From an uncultured Holdemanella sp. (GTDB lineage Bacteria > Bacillota_I > Bacilli_A > Erysipelotrichales > Erysipelotrichaceae), in contig NZ_CAKVMR010000044.1 in assembly GCF_934772795.1 (NCBI RefSeq), forward strand, positions 1 to 17,149: a stretch of 17,149 nucleotides of DNA, given 5' to 3'. The notes under the pieces were generated by a model. The model had not been told where the DNA came from and ran no database searches. It saw nothing but the letters and a program-made list of their open reading frames with translations. The position numbers and the translations under genes were made by a program. This document shows positions 7,455 through 16,100 of the stretch, one piece after another; the first letter of the stretch is position 1, and the number at the start of each line of letters is the position of its first letter.

Positions 7455-7999
7455 GTTTGAAACTCCTCTAATAACTCTTTAGCCACCAAGAATTTCGTTT
7501 TATTCTGCTCCATCGCTATCTTTTCAATATAGTGATGCGCCTTGTCTTCACTCCAATGATAATTTGAGATCAAAACCAACTTACAATGATCCACCATCTT
7601 CAACTCTAAATATTTCTGTTCAAGCTTTGTGATCTTCTTTTCATAAAGCTGGATTCGCTTATTCACACTCAAAAGAATCTGGAATGTTTCATACAACAAC
7701 TGCTTCTTGATGGGATACGACAGAACTATTATACCACTATCTTTACATTGATATGAAACTTGATCATAGATTTCCTTATTGCACACCAAAAGAACTTGTG
7801 TATTTAAACTCTTCGCAAAATTTAAAAGTCCACTCGTCGTTTGCGAATACAACACCACAACAAAATCAAAATGCGTATTTCTTAACTTATTTAACGCATC
7901 ATTATATGTCTTCGAAAGCACATATTGATAATTGGCCGTATTTTTTAATAAAGCTAAGAAATTCTCATTTCCAAGTACTAATACTTTACTTGCCTCCAT
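7451..7999 (-). CDS. ANTAR-domain antitermination regulator with degenerate receiver (NitR-like)
   Basis: A 182-aa RNA-binding regulator. Residues about 4-110 have the alternating strand/helix pattern of a receiver (KVLVLG, FDFVVVLY, QVLLVC, IIVLSYP) but lack its chemistry: no acidic pair after strand 1, Leu where the phospho-Asp of strand 3 should be, and no Lys before the Pro of strand 5. A coiled helix (about 112-135) leads into an ANTAR domain (about 122-180) with HCKLVLISNYHWSEDKAHHYIEKIAME, matching the family's three-helix pattern. ANTAR dimers bind paired RNA hairpins with six-base loops and prevent termination. It starts next to the glnA stop, and a divergent glnN leader carries a candidate target. 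An ANTAR gene downstream of glnA is known in Clostridium (glnR/nitR). A GTG at 8005 is an alternative start; ATG 7999 is chosen because GGG lies about 9 bases upstream. The signal may be protein contact or ligand binding rather than phosphorylation. Confidence 0.85.
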   Translation of the reverse strand: MEASKVLVLGNENFLALLKNTANYQYVLSKTYNDALNKLRNTHFDFVVVLYSQTTSGLLNFAKSLNTQVLLVCNKEIYDQVSYQCKDSGIIVLSYPIKKQLLYETFQILLSVNKRIQLYEKKITKLEQKYLELKMVDHCKLVLISNYHWSEDKAHHYIEKIAMEQNKTKFLVAKELLEEFQT

Positions 8000-8005
8000 A
8001 CGCAC

Positions 8006-9175
8006 TTACCCAACATAAATATCCACTACATCTTTTCCTAAAACTTCTTTTAACCAAGTTGAATACTTCGCCTTTGACTTTGCCTCTTCTAAACTTAAAG
8101 GAAGCTTATTTGTATCACTTGATACAATATCCGTACAAGGATCGGGTATCATATTCTTTTCAATACCCTCTAAACCGGCATAAATCAATAAGGCATACGC
8201 TAAATAAATATTACAGCTACAATCCGGACTCCTTAACTCCATACGATTTGTCGAATGCGTAGCCGGAATACGAATCAATTGATTACGATTCTGATAGGAC
8301 CAGGAAATGAAGCTAGGCGCCTTATCCTTACCTAAACGCTTATATGAATCTTTGGATGGATTTAAAAAGGCTGTCATCTCTTCAATACGATTTAAAATAC
8401 CCGCCATAAAAGGCATCAACAACTCTTCATGTTGATCCACACTCATATTGATATGCATCCCATTTCCTGGCTGATCCTGCAAAGGTTTTGGTGAAAAGTC
8501 AGCTACCAATCCCTGCATATTCGCAATAGCTTCAACAACCCATTTAAATGTCGCCGCATTATCCGCTGCCTGCAAAGCACTTGAATAACGAAAATCAATC
8601 TCATTTTGACCAGGCCCCATCTCATGATGCGAAACCTCTGGATCAATCCCCATTTCCGATAATGTCAAACAAATCTCACGACGCACATTTTCTCCTTTAT
8701 CCAAAGGAGAAATATCCATATATCCCGCATTATCAAGTGGAACATAAGTATTTTCACCATTTTCATCCTGCTTAAATAAATAGAATTCAAATTCCGAACC
8801 AAAATTGATACTTATACCCATCTCTTTGGCTTTATTGATTGCCTTCTTTAATATATAGCGCACATCCCTTTCAAAAGGCGTACCATCTGGATACTTAATA
8901 TCACAATACATACGAATAACACTTCCATCCATACTACGCCAAGGAAGAATAGACATTGTATTTGGATCTGGATATAAGAATAAATCACTATGCACTTCAT
9001 CTAGAAAGCCATCAATGGCACTGGCATCAAAGCTGATGCCTTCGGTAAATGCCCTTTTTAATTCGGTTGGTAAAACAGAAACATTTTTCTGTGTACCATA
9101 AATATCAAAATAAGAAAGACGAATAAACCGAACGTCTTGTTCTTCGCAAAAACTTAATACATCTTCATATGTCAT
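8006..9175 (-). CDS. glnA: Glutamine synthetase, type I, short form
   Basis: A 389-aa enzyme that makes glutamine from glutamate, ammonium and ATP in the cytoplasm. The N-terminal beta-grasp part has FIRLSYFDIYGTQKNV and FDASAIDGF (equivalent to FDGSSIEGF, keeping the Asp that contacts ammonium). The catalytic domain shows the metal-ligand motif GSEFEFYLF (E-x-E), HHEMGPGQNEIDF, FSPKPL...GNGMHINMS, NRNQLIRIPA and NRMELRSPD. Usual type I enzymes have about 440-470 residues. This one is shortened, notably between GNGMHINMS and NPSKDSYKRL, where about 20 residues seem absent. A GTG at 9184 is in frame, but ATG 9175 has GAGGTG six bases before it and is preferred. It is the first gene of the minus-strand operon and abuts the ANTAR gene. 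A gamma-glutamyl-amine ligase with a GS fold is the alternative, less likely given the close motif match. Confidence 0.85.
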   Translation of the reverse strand: MTYEDVLSFCEEQDVRFIRLSYFDIYGTQKNVSVLPTELKRAFTEGISFDASAIDGFLDEVHSDLFLYPDPNTMSILPWRSMDGSVIRMYCDIKYPDGTPFERDVRYILKKAINKAKEMGISINFGSEFEFYLFKQDENGENTYVPLDNAGYMDISPLDKGENVRREICLTLSEMGIDPEVSHHEMGPGQNEIDFRYSSALQAADNAATFKWVVEAIANMQGLVADFSPKPLQDQPGNGMHINMSVDQHEELLMPFMAGILNRIEEMTAFLNPSKDSYKRLGKDKAPSFISWSYQNRNQLIRIPATHSTNRMELRSPDCSCNIYLAYALLIYAGLEGIEKNMIPDPCTDIVSSDTNKLPLSLEEAKSKAKYSTWLKEVLGKDVVDIYVG

Positions 9176-9193
9176 AAAATTCACCTCGATTAA

Positions 9194-9222
9194 TTAATAC
9201 ACTATTTTCATACTGTTTTCAA
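9194..9222 (-). promoter_or_regulatory. Candidate promoter of the glnA operon
   Basis: On the minus strand TTGAAA (9222-9217), a 17-base spacer and TATTAA (9199-9194) is the best-spaced match in the divergent region. Its start would fall at the GAGGTG ribosome binding site, leaving a leader of only about 12-15 bases, which is unusually short. No terminator or paired-hairpin structure lies between it and glnA. Confidence 0.4.
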
Positions 9223-9251
9223 TATTTTTTACATTTCTTTTCAATTTCTTA

Positions 9252-9279
9252 TTGACAACTTCAATTATCCGAATATAAT
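9252..9279 (+). promoter_or_regulatory. Promoter of the glnN-asnB-gltB operon
   Basis: TTGACA (9252-9257), a 16-base spacer and TATAAT (9274-9279) match both sigma-A consensus boxes exactly. The predicted start near 9285-9287 lies only a few bases before the first leader hairpin at 9292. A perfect promoter in front of a strong terminator suggests that control is exerted mainly by antitermination. Confidence 0.85.
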
Positions 9280-9291
9280 TAGTTGCATACA

Positions 9292-9356
9292 TGGCAAGGA
9301 CGCCAAAGAAAACATAGGTCAAACCTTATGTTTTTTCATGTCCTTGCCCTTTTTTT
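9292..9356 (+). promoter_or_regulatory. Leader attenuator of glnN: intrinsic terminator competing with an ANTAR-type hairpin pair
   Basis: Terminator form: GGCAAGGAC (9293-9301) pairs perfectly with GTCCTTGCC (9340-9348), enclosing an inner hairpin and followed by CTTTTTTT (9349-9356). Alternative form: hairpin P1, TGGC (9292-9295), loop AAGGAC (9296-9301), GCCA (9302-9305), which uses up the terminator's 5' arm. Hairpin P2 (about 9307-9336) has a long A/U-rich stem closed by GG/CT around the six-base loop TCAAAC (9319-9324). The P1 loop has A at position 1 and G at position 4, the pattern required by ANTAR proteins. The P2 loop does not. An ANTAR protein bound to P1-P2 would block the terminator and switch on glnN-asnB-gltB. 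The structures are seen in the sequence; the protein partner is inferred from the neighbouring ANTAR gene. Confidence 0.75.
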
Positions 9357-9374
9357 ATGTAAAGGAGAGCCATT

Positions 9375-11465
9375 ATGAAATCGAAAGTAGAAGAAATTTT
9401 TGGAAGTAAAGTTTTTGATGAATCTGTTATGCGAGAAAAGCTCGCAAAAGATACTTATCGCGAATTAGAAAAAACCATTCGCGACGGTAAACAGTTAAAC
9501 ATCAAAATCGCAAATGCGGTAGCCCACGCTATGAAAGAATGGGCCCTAGAACAAGGTGCAACACACTATACACACTGGTTCCAGCCAATGACAGGAGTTA
9601 CTGCTGAAAAGCATGATGGCTTTATCAATCCAGATAAAGACGGCAAAGTCATTATGGAATTTAGTGGTAAAGAATTAATTAAAGGTGAGCCAGACGCCTC
9701 AAGTTTTCCAAATGGTGGTTTAAGAGCTACATTTGAAGCCAGAGGATATACAGCTTGGGATCCAACAAGCTATGCCTTTATTAAAAACGGAGTACTTTGT
9801 ATTCCAACCGCTTTCTGCTCTTACTCAGGACACGCTCTAGATAAGAAAACACCGCTATTAAGAAGTATGCAGGCCATTAATAAACAAGCCTTACGTATTG
9901 TGAAATTATTTGGCAATGACGATGTTCAAACCATTAAAACAACCGTAGGACCTGAACAAGAATATTTCTTAGTTGACCAAAAATATTATGAACAAAGAAA
10001 AGACTTGATCTATACAGGACGTACTTTATTTGGTGCACCATGCCCTAAAGGACAAGAACTAGAAGATCACTATTTTGGAACGATCAAGACTCGTGTACAA
10101 GAATTCATGTCCGATTTAAATGAAGAGTTATGGAAACTTGGTATCTTAGCTAAAACTGAACACAACGAAGTAGCTCCTGCGCAACATGAATTAGCACCAA
10201 TCTTTACAACTACAAACATTGCGACTGACCACAACCAATTGACAATGGAATTGATTCAAAGAGTTGCGAAAAAACATGGATTAGTTGCCCTACTTCATGA
10301 AAAACCATTTGAAGGTATCAACGGTAGTGGTAAACACAACAACTGGTCTTTATCTACAGATACAGGTATCAACTTATTAGAACCAGGCGATACACCTCAT
10401 GAAAACGCACAATTCTTAGTCTTCTTAGCCGCTATTATTAAAGCCGTAGACGAACACCAAGACTTATTACGATTAAGCGTAGCCACGGCAGGAAACGATC
10501 ATAGACTAGGGGCCAACGAAGCGCCTCCAGCTATTATCTCTATTTTCTTAGGTGATGAATTAACCGCTGTATTAAAAGCTATCGAAGAAGATAAACCATA
10601 TGATGGAAAAGAAAAAGAATTGATGAAGATTGGTGCAACCGTTCTTCCTAAATTCCCTAAAGATTCAACCGATCGTAACCGTACTTCTCCATTCGCATTT
10701 ACAGGAAACAAATTCGAATTCAGAATGCCAGGATCTAACTCAAGTATTGCCGGATGCAATATTGTGTTAAATACAGTCATTGCGGATGAAATCGAAAAAT
10801 TCGCAGACATCCTTGAAGCCAGTGATGATTTTGAAGGTACATTACATGCCTTGATCAAAGATACAATCAAAAACCACAAGCGCATTATCTTCAATGGCAA
10901 TGGATATGATGATTCTTGGGTTAAAGAAGCAGAATCTAGAGGCTTATTAAACTTAAAGACAACTCCAGATGCCCTTCCATACTTCAAAACCGATGAAAAC
11001 ATTGCCCTATTTGAAAGACAAAAAGTTTTATCTAAAGAAGAAGTGGAATCAAGATATGAAATTTTAATGGATGAATACGAAAAACAAATCAACATTGAAG
11101 CATTGACAATGTTAGATATTGCGAAAAAAGACATTTTACCAGCTGCAAGTAAGTTCTCTAAAGAATTGACAGATACAATCGCAAATAAAAAAGCCATCGG
11201 TATCGACTTAATCTATGAACTTGAAACGGCTAAAAAAGTCAGTGAATATTTAACCGAAGCTTACCAAGCTATGGTAACACTTGAAAACGATGTTAAAAAA
11301 CTACATGAAATTGATGATTTTGAAAAATCAGCCTTCTATGTAAGAGACTTCATTATCCAAGATATGGCCTCATTAAGAAAACCATGCGACGAACTTGAAG
11401 TCATTACTTCTAATAGTGATTGGCCATTTCCAACATATGGAAAATTATTATTCGGAATTCAATAA
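9375..11465 (+). CDS. glnN: Glutamine synthetase, type III (GSIII)
   Basis: A 696-aa enzyme with the length and signatures of GSIII, a double-ring glutamine synthetase found in Bacteroides, cyanobacteria and gut Bacillota. Visible motifs are THWFQPMTGVTAEKHDGF (about 66-83, GSIII N-terminal signature), EFSGKELIKGEPDASSFPNG (95-114), the E-x-E metal ligands in GPEQEYFLVD (192-201), EHNEVAPAQHELAPIF (262-277), INGSGKHNNWSL (315-326), and NKFEFRMPGSNSSIAG in the C-terminal half. The start has AAAGGAG seven bases upstream. It is the first gene after the attenuated leader and the likely ammonium-scavenging enzyme of the cell. The short type I enzyme on the other strand is a second GS. A modest terminator follows the stop, so asnB and gltB may be expressed at a lower level. 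Confidence 0.97.
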   Translation: MKSKVEEIFGSKVFDESVMREKLAKDTYRELEKTIRDGKQLNIKIANAVAHAMKEWALEQGATHYTHWFQPMTGVTAEKHDGFINPDKDGKVIMEFSGKELIKGEPDASSFPNGGLRATFEARGYTAWDPTSYAFIKNGVLCIPTAFCSYSGHALDKKTPLLRSMQAINKQALRIVKLFGNDDVQTIKTTVGPEQEYFLVDQKYYEQRKDLIYTGRTLFGAPCPKGQELEDHYFGTIKTRVQEFMSDLNEELWKLGILAKTEHNEVAPAQHELAPIFTTTNIATDHNQLTMELIQRVAKKHGLVALLHEKPFEGINGSGKHNNWSLSTDTGINLLEPGDTPHENAQFLVFLAAIIKAVDEHQDLLRLSVATAGNDHRLGANEAPPAIISIFLGDELTAVLKAIEEDKPYDGKEKELMKIGATVLPKFPKDSTDRNRTSPFAFTGNKFEFRMPGSNSSIAGCNIVLNTVIADEIEKFADILEASDDFEGTLHALIKDTIKNHKRIIFNGNGYDDSWVKEAESRGLLNLKTTPDALPYFKTDENIALFERQKVLSKEEVESRYEILMDEYEKQINIEALTMLDIAKKDILPAASKFSKELTDTIANKKAIGIDLIYELETAKKVSEYLTEAYQAMVTLENDVKKLHEIDDFEKSAFYVRDFIIQDMASLRKPCDELEVITSNSDWPFPTYGKLLFGIQ

Positions 11466-11486
11466 ACCGGCATACGCCCGGTTTTT
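11464..11486 (+). terminator. Partial terminator between glnN and asnB
   Basis: AAACCGG (11464-11470), loop CATACGC, CCGGTTT (11478-11484), with five T in all. The stem starts inside the glnN stop codon. The T-tract is short and asnB follows 25 bases later without a promoter I can see, so read-through is expected and this hairpin probably sets the ratio of GS to AsnB/GltB or acts as an mRNA 3'-end stabiliser. Confidence 0.6.
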
Positions 11487-11510
11487 CCGTCTATAAAGGA
11501 GATGTAATTT

Positions 11511-13094
11511 ATGTGTACAATTATTGGATATAAAACATTAAAAGTAACGAAAGATACTATACACAAAGCTTTAGAAGCTACCCTATCAAGAGGGCCAGAC
11601 GACGAAAGAATTCAAGAAGTCGGATGCGGCTATCTAGGTTTTCAAAGGCTATCCATCATGGGACTCAGTCCTCTAGGCATGCAGCCTTTTGTTAGAGATG
11701 GCAATTATGTGGTATGTAACGGCGAAATCTATGGATTTCGAGAAATTAAATCGGAACTCGAAAAATCCGGCTATACATTCATTTCCCAAAGCGACTGTGA
11801 AATTCTTTTACCACTGTATGAAAAATATGGCTTAGACATGTTTAAAAAGCTAGACGCTGAATATGCCTGCATTATTTATGATGCCAAGAAAAACGATTTT
11901 ATCGCCGCCAGAGACCCAATCGGAATCCGTCCTTTATTTTATGGCTATGATCAAAATCATAATATTGTCTTTGCCTCTGAAGCCAAAAACCTCGTTTCCA
12001 TTGTCGAACAAATCTTCCCATTCCCTCCAGGATACTATTATGCCGATGGCAAGTTTACTTGTTACTTAGATGTGACTCAAGTCGATAAAGTGATTTCTTC
12101 CGATATAGAAACCATCTGTTCAAACATTCACGATAAATTAGTGGAAGGTGTCAAGAAAAGACTAGATGCCGATGCCCCACTAGGATTCCTTTTAAGTGGA
12201 GGATTAGATTCAAGTCTAGTATGTGCCATCAGTCAAAAATTACTCAATAAACCCATTGAAACCTATGCGATTGGTATGGAAACGGATGCGATCGATTTAA
12301 AATATGCCAAAGAAGTCGCTGACTTTATTGGCTCAAACCACCATGAAATCATTATCAATAAAGAAGATGTCTTAGAGGCCATCAAACCCGTCATTAAAAC
12401 TTTGGCTACTTTTGACATCACAACCATTCGTGCCAGTATTGGAATGTATTTAATCTGTAAAGCCATTCATGAACAAAGTAACATTCGCGTATTACTTACT
12501 GGAGAAATCAGTGATGAATTGTTTGGCTACAAATATACAGATTTTGCCCCAAGCCCTGAAGAATTCCAACAAGAAAGCGTAAAACGTGTTCACGAACTCT
12601 ATATGTATGATGTATTAAGAGCCGATCGCTGTATTTCCACAAACTCCATTGAAGCTCGTGTTCCCTTTGGCGATTTAGATTTTGTCAAGTACGTTATGGC
12701 CATTGATCCACAAAAGAAAATGAACACCTACAATAAAGGAAAATATTTACTTCGTCATGCGTTTGAAAAAGACGAAATCCTTCCTTACGACATCTTAATG
12801 CGTGAAAAAGCCGCCTTCTCCGATGCGGTTGGTCACTCCTTAAGCGATGATATTAAAGAATATGCTGAAAGCTATTATACAGATGCTGAATTTGAAGAAA
12901 AAATTAAAAAATACAAATACTGTACTCCATTCACAAAAGAATCCCTATTATATCGTGAGATCTTTGAATCGTACTACCCTGAACAGGCCGGTATGATCAA
13001 AGATTTCTGGATGCCAAATAAAAATTGGCAAGGCTGCAACGTCAACGATCCAAGTGCTCGTTATTTATCAAACTATGGAGACAGCGGCAAATAG
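11511..13094 (+). CDS. asnB: Asparagine synthase, glutamine-hydrolysing
   Basis: A 527-aa protein with an N-terminal glutaminase domain (Cys2 nucleophile exposed after Met removal, SRGPDDE, GFQRLSIM, CNGEIYG, DPIGIRPLFYG, about 1-185) and a C-terminal ATP-pyrophosphatase synthetase domain with the PP-loop LLSGGLDSS (about 227-235). It transfers the glutamine amide to aspartate using ATP. The WMP...DPSARY C-terminus is typical of the AsnB class. One difference is that the usual GEGSDE-(L/V)FGGY segment reads GEISDELFGY (331-340), with Ile for Gly and one Gly fewer; the acidic residues are kept. The start has AAAGGAG upstream. It lies between GSIII and GOGAT, so it draws on the glutamine made by the first gene, and gltB follows after 14 bases. 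Related amidotransferases with other acceptors are possible but less likely. Confidence 0.9.
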   Translation: MCTIIGYKTLKVTKDTIHKALEATLSRGPDDERIQEVGCGYLGFQRLSIMGLSPLGMQPFVRDGNYVVCNGEIYGFREIKSELEKSGYTFISQSDCEILLPLYEKYGLDMFKKLDAEYACIIYDAKKNDFIAARDPIGIRPLFYGYDQNHNIVFASEAKNLVSIVEQIFPFPPGYYYADGKFTCYLDVTQVDKVISSDIETICSNIHDKLVEGVKKRLDADAPLGFLLSGGLDSSLVCAISQKLLNKPIETYAIGMETDAIDLKYAKEVADFIGSNHHEIIINKEDVLEAIKPVIKTLATFDITTIRASIGMYLICKAIHEQSNIRVLLTGEISDELFGYKYTDFAPSPEEFQQESVKRVHELYMYDVLRADRCISTNSIEARVPFGDLDFVKYVMAIDPQKKMNTYNKGKYLLRHAFEKDEILPYDILMREKAAFSDAVGHSLSDDIKEYAESYYTDAEFEEKIKKYKYCTPFTKESLLYREIFESYYPEQAGMIKDFWMPNKNWQGCNVNDPSARYLSNYGDSGK

Positions 13095-13108
13095 AAAGGT
13101 TGTGTATT

Positions 13109-16100
13109 ATGAATTTTGAAATCGAACACGATGCCTGCGGTATTGGTACCGTAGTCCAAATCGATGGTAAACAAAGCTATGATGTCTTAGACAAGGCATT
13201 GCACATTGTAGAAAAACTAGAACACCGTGCAGGTAAAGATGCGAGCGGTAAAGTTGGTGATGGAGTTGGTATTCTACTTCAAATCAGTGATGACTTTTTT
13301 CGTAAGACATTAAAAAAAGACAACATCAAATTACCTCAAACCTATGGTGTCGGTATGTTTTTCTTACCAAGAAACAAATTGTTGTTGAACCAACACAAAA
13401 AGATGTTCGAAAAACTTGTCGAACAAGAAGGATGTACATTCATCACATGGAGAAAAGTACCATGTGATGATTCCATCTTAGGCCAAAAAGCCAAAGATTG
13501 TATGCCTAGTATTTATCAAGCTTTTGTTTCTGGCAGTCAAGATTTAGAACAAAAACTATATGTAATCCGACGCGAATTTGAAAAAAGCTGTAAAGAAACG
13601 TATGTTGCATCATTAAGCAGTCGTACCATTGTTTATAAAGGTATGTTTCTTGTTTCTCAATTAAGAAAATTCTATCTAGATCTACAAGATGAAAACTATA
13701 AATCAGCCATTGCGATCGTACACTCACGTTTCTCTACCAATACAACACCATCTTGGCAAAGAGCGCATCCAAACCGTTATATTGCCCACAATGGTGAAAT
13801 CAATACCATCCGTGCCAACGTCAACAAGATGTTAGCGCGTGAAGAAAGTATGCATTCAAAATTCTTGGATGAAAATTCAAGTAAGATCTTACCTATCATC
13901 AATACTTCCGGTTCTGATTCGGCCATGTTAGATAACGCCCTAGAATTTTTAGTCATGAATGGCATGCCACTTGAAAAAGCCGTTATGATCTTGATTCCAG
14001 AACCATGGAAACACCAGACAATGGATCAAAAGAAGAAAGATTTCTACCACTACTATGCCACTATGATGGAACCATGGGATGGTCCAGCCGCTATTTTATT
14101 TAGTGATGGACAAAAAGTAGGAGCCGTATTAGATCGTAATGGACTTCGACCTAGTCGTTACTATCTAACAAGCGACAACATGTTGATTTTATCAAGTGAA
14201 GTTGGTGTATTAGACATTGACGAAAAGAAAATCGTTAAAAAATCAAGACTTGAGCCTGGTAAAATGTTACTTGTCGATACTGTGAAAAAAGAATTGATTG
14301 AAGACTATGACCTTAAAAATGAATATGCTCATTCAAATCCATATGGAGAATGGTTAGACAACCACTTATTATATCTGAAAGATCTACCAGCTCCTGACAA
14401 GAAAACACACATCCACTCTCAACCTGAAAGAGATATTCTTTATAAAGTCTTCGGCTATACCTATGAAGATGTAAAAGATATTATTTTACCAATGGCCCGC
14501 GTTAAACTTGAACCAACAAGTGCGATGGGTACCGATATTCCTTTGGCAATTTATTCCCAAAATCATTTAAGTTTATTCCATTACTTTAAACAACTCTTCG
14601 CCCAAGTAACCAATCCACCTATTGATTCTTTACGTGAAGAAGTGGTCACAGATACAACCATTTATATTGGTAGTGACGGAAATTTATTAGAAGATAAATC
14701 TGACAACTGTACAGTTCTTGAAGTCAACAATCCAATTCTAACATCACGAGATATGGATAAGATTCGACAATTAAACCGTCCTGGATTTAAAAATGAAACG
14801 ATCTCTTTACTATTCTATCGTGGCACATCCTTAAAAGAAGCCTTAGATAACTTATTTATCGAATGTGATAAAGCCTATCGAAATGGAGCTAACATCTTGA
14901 TTCTTAGTGATAAAGGTGTTGATGAAGGTCATATGGCTATTCCTAGTCTTTTAGCTGTATCTGCCTTAGAACAACACTTAGTAAAAACCAAAAAGAAAAC
15001 CGATGTATCCATCATTCTAGAAAGTGGTGAACCAAGAGATGTTCATCAATTCGCAACAATTTTAGGCTATGGTGCAACCGCCATCTATCCATATTTAGCA
15101 CATGAATGCATTGAAGAAATGATTCAATTGAATATGTTAGATAAAGAAGTCAATATCGCCATCGACGACTATAATGAAGCCATTTTAAAAGGCATCGTTA
15201 AAATTGCTGCTAAGATGGGTATTTCAACTCTTCAATCCTATCAAGGTGCTCAAATCTTTGAAGCCATTGGAATCTCTAAAGACGTTATCGATACTTACTT
15301 CACAAACACCATTAGTGAAGTTGAAGGCATCACTTTAGAAGATATCGAAAAAGATTTGATCTACCACCATGATCGTGCCTATGATCCATTAGGACTTACA
15401 ACCGATACAAGTCTTGACTCCATTGGATTCCATAAGCTTAGAAAAGGTGATGGAAAAGAAGATCACTTATATTCTCCAGAAACAATTGTGAAACTTCAAA
15501 GAGCTACACAAACGAATGACTATGATTTATTCAAAGAATATTCCAATGAATTGAATTCAAATAGTCAAAAACACCATTTAAGAAGTCAATTGCACTTTAA
15601 AAAGACTAGAAAATCAATCCCATTATCTGAAGTAGAAAGTGAATACGAAATCGTTAAACGCTTTAAAACCGGTGCCATGAGCTATGGTTCCATTTCAGAA
15701 GAAGCCCACACTTGTATGGCGATTGCGATGAATCGTTTGGGGGGTAAATCCAATTCAGGTGAAGGTGGCGAAAAACCAGAGCGTTTAGGTACAGAAAAGA
15801 ACTCCGCTATTAAACAAGTCGCAAGTGGACGTTTTGGCGTAACCGAAGAATATTTAGTCAGTGCCAAAGAAATCCAGATCAAAATGGCACAAGGCGCAAA
15901 ACCAGGTGAAGGTGGACACTTGCCAGGCAAGAAAGTCTATCCATGGATTGCGAAAACAAGATATTCAACTCCAGGTGTATCTTTGATTTCCCCTCCTCCT
16001 CACCACGACATCTATTCCATTGAAGATTTAGCCCAATTGATCTACGACTTAAAAAATGCCAACCCAAAAGCTCGAATCAGTGTTAAGCTTGTAAGTGAAG

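Noticed and set aside
7753..8262. 169-codon open frame on the plus strand opposite the ANTAR gene and glnA
   Set aside because: The composition (Leu/Tyr/His/Ser-rich) is that of an antisense shadow, and it crosses the junction of two well-supported genes.
9185..9292. An ANTAR hairpin pair in the glnA leader on the minus strand
   Set aside because: The stretch is A/T-rich with no stem of more than a few bases next to glnA and no U-tract terminator in that direction.
10499..11197. 232-codon open frame on the minus strand inside glnN
   Set aside because: It is antisense to a strongly conserved enzyme, has low-complexity Ser/Leu/Ile content typical of a shadow frame, and has no supporting start signals.
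11464..11486. A second ANTAR target between glnN and asnB
   Set aside because: The hairpin is a single stem, its possible six-base loop CATACG lacks A1 and G4, and no second hairpin is adjacent.
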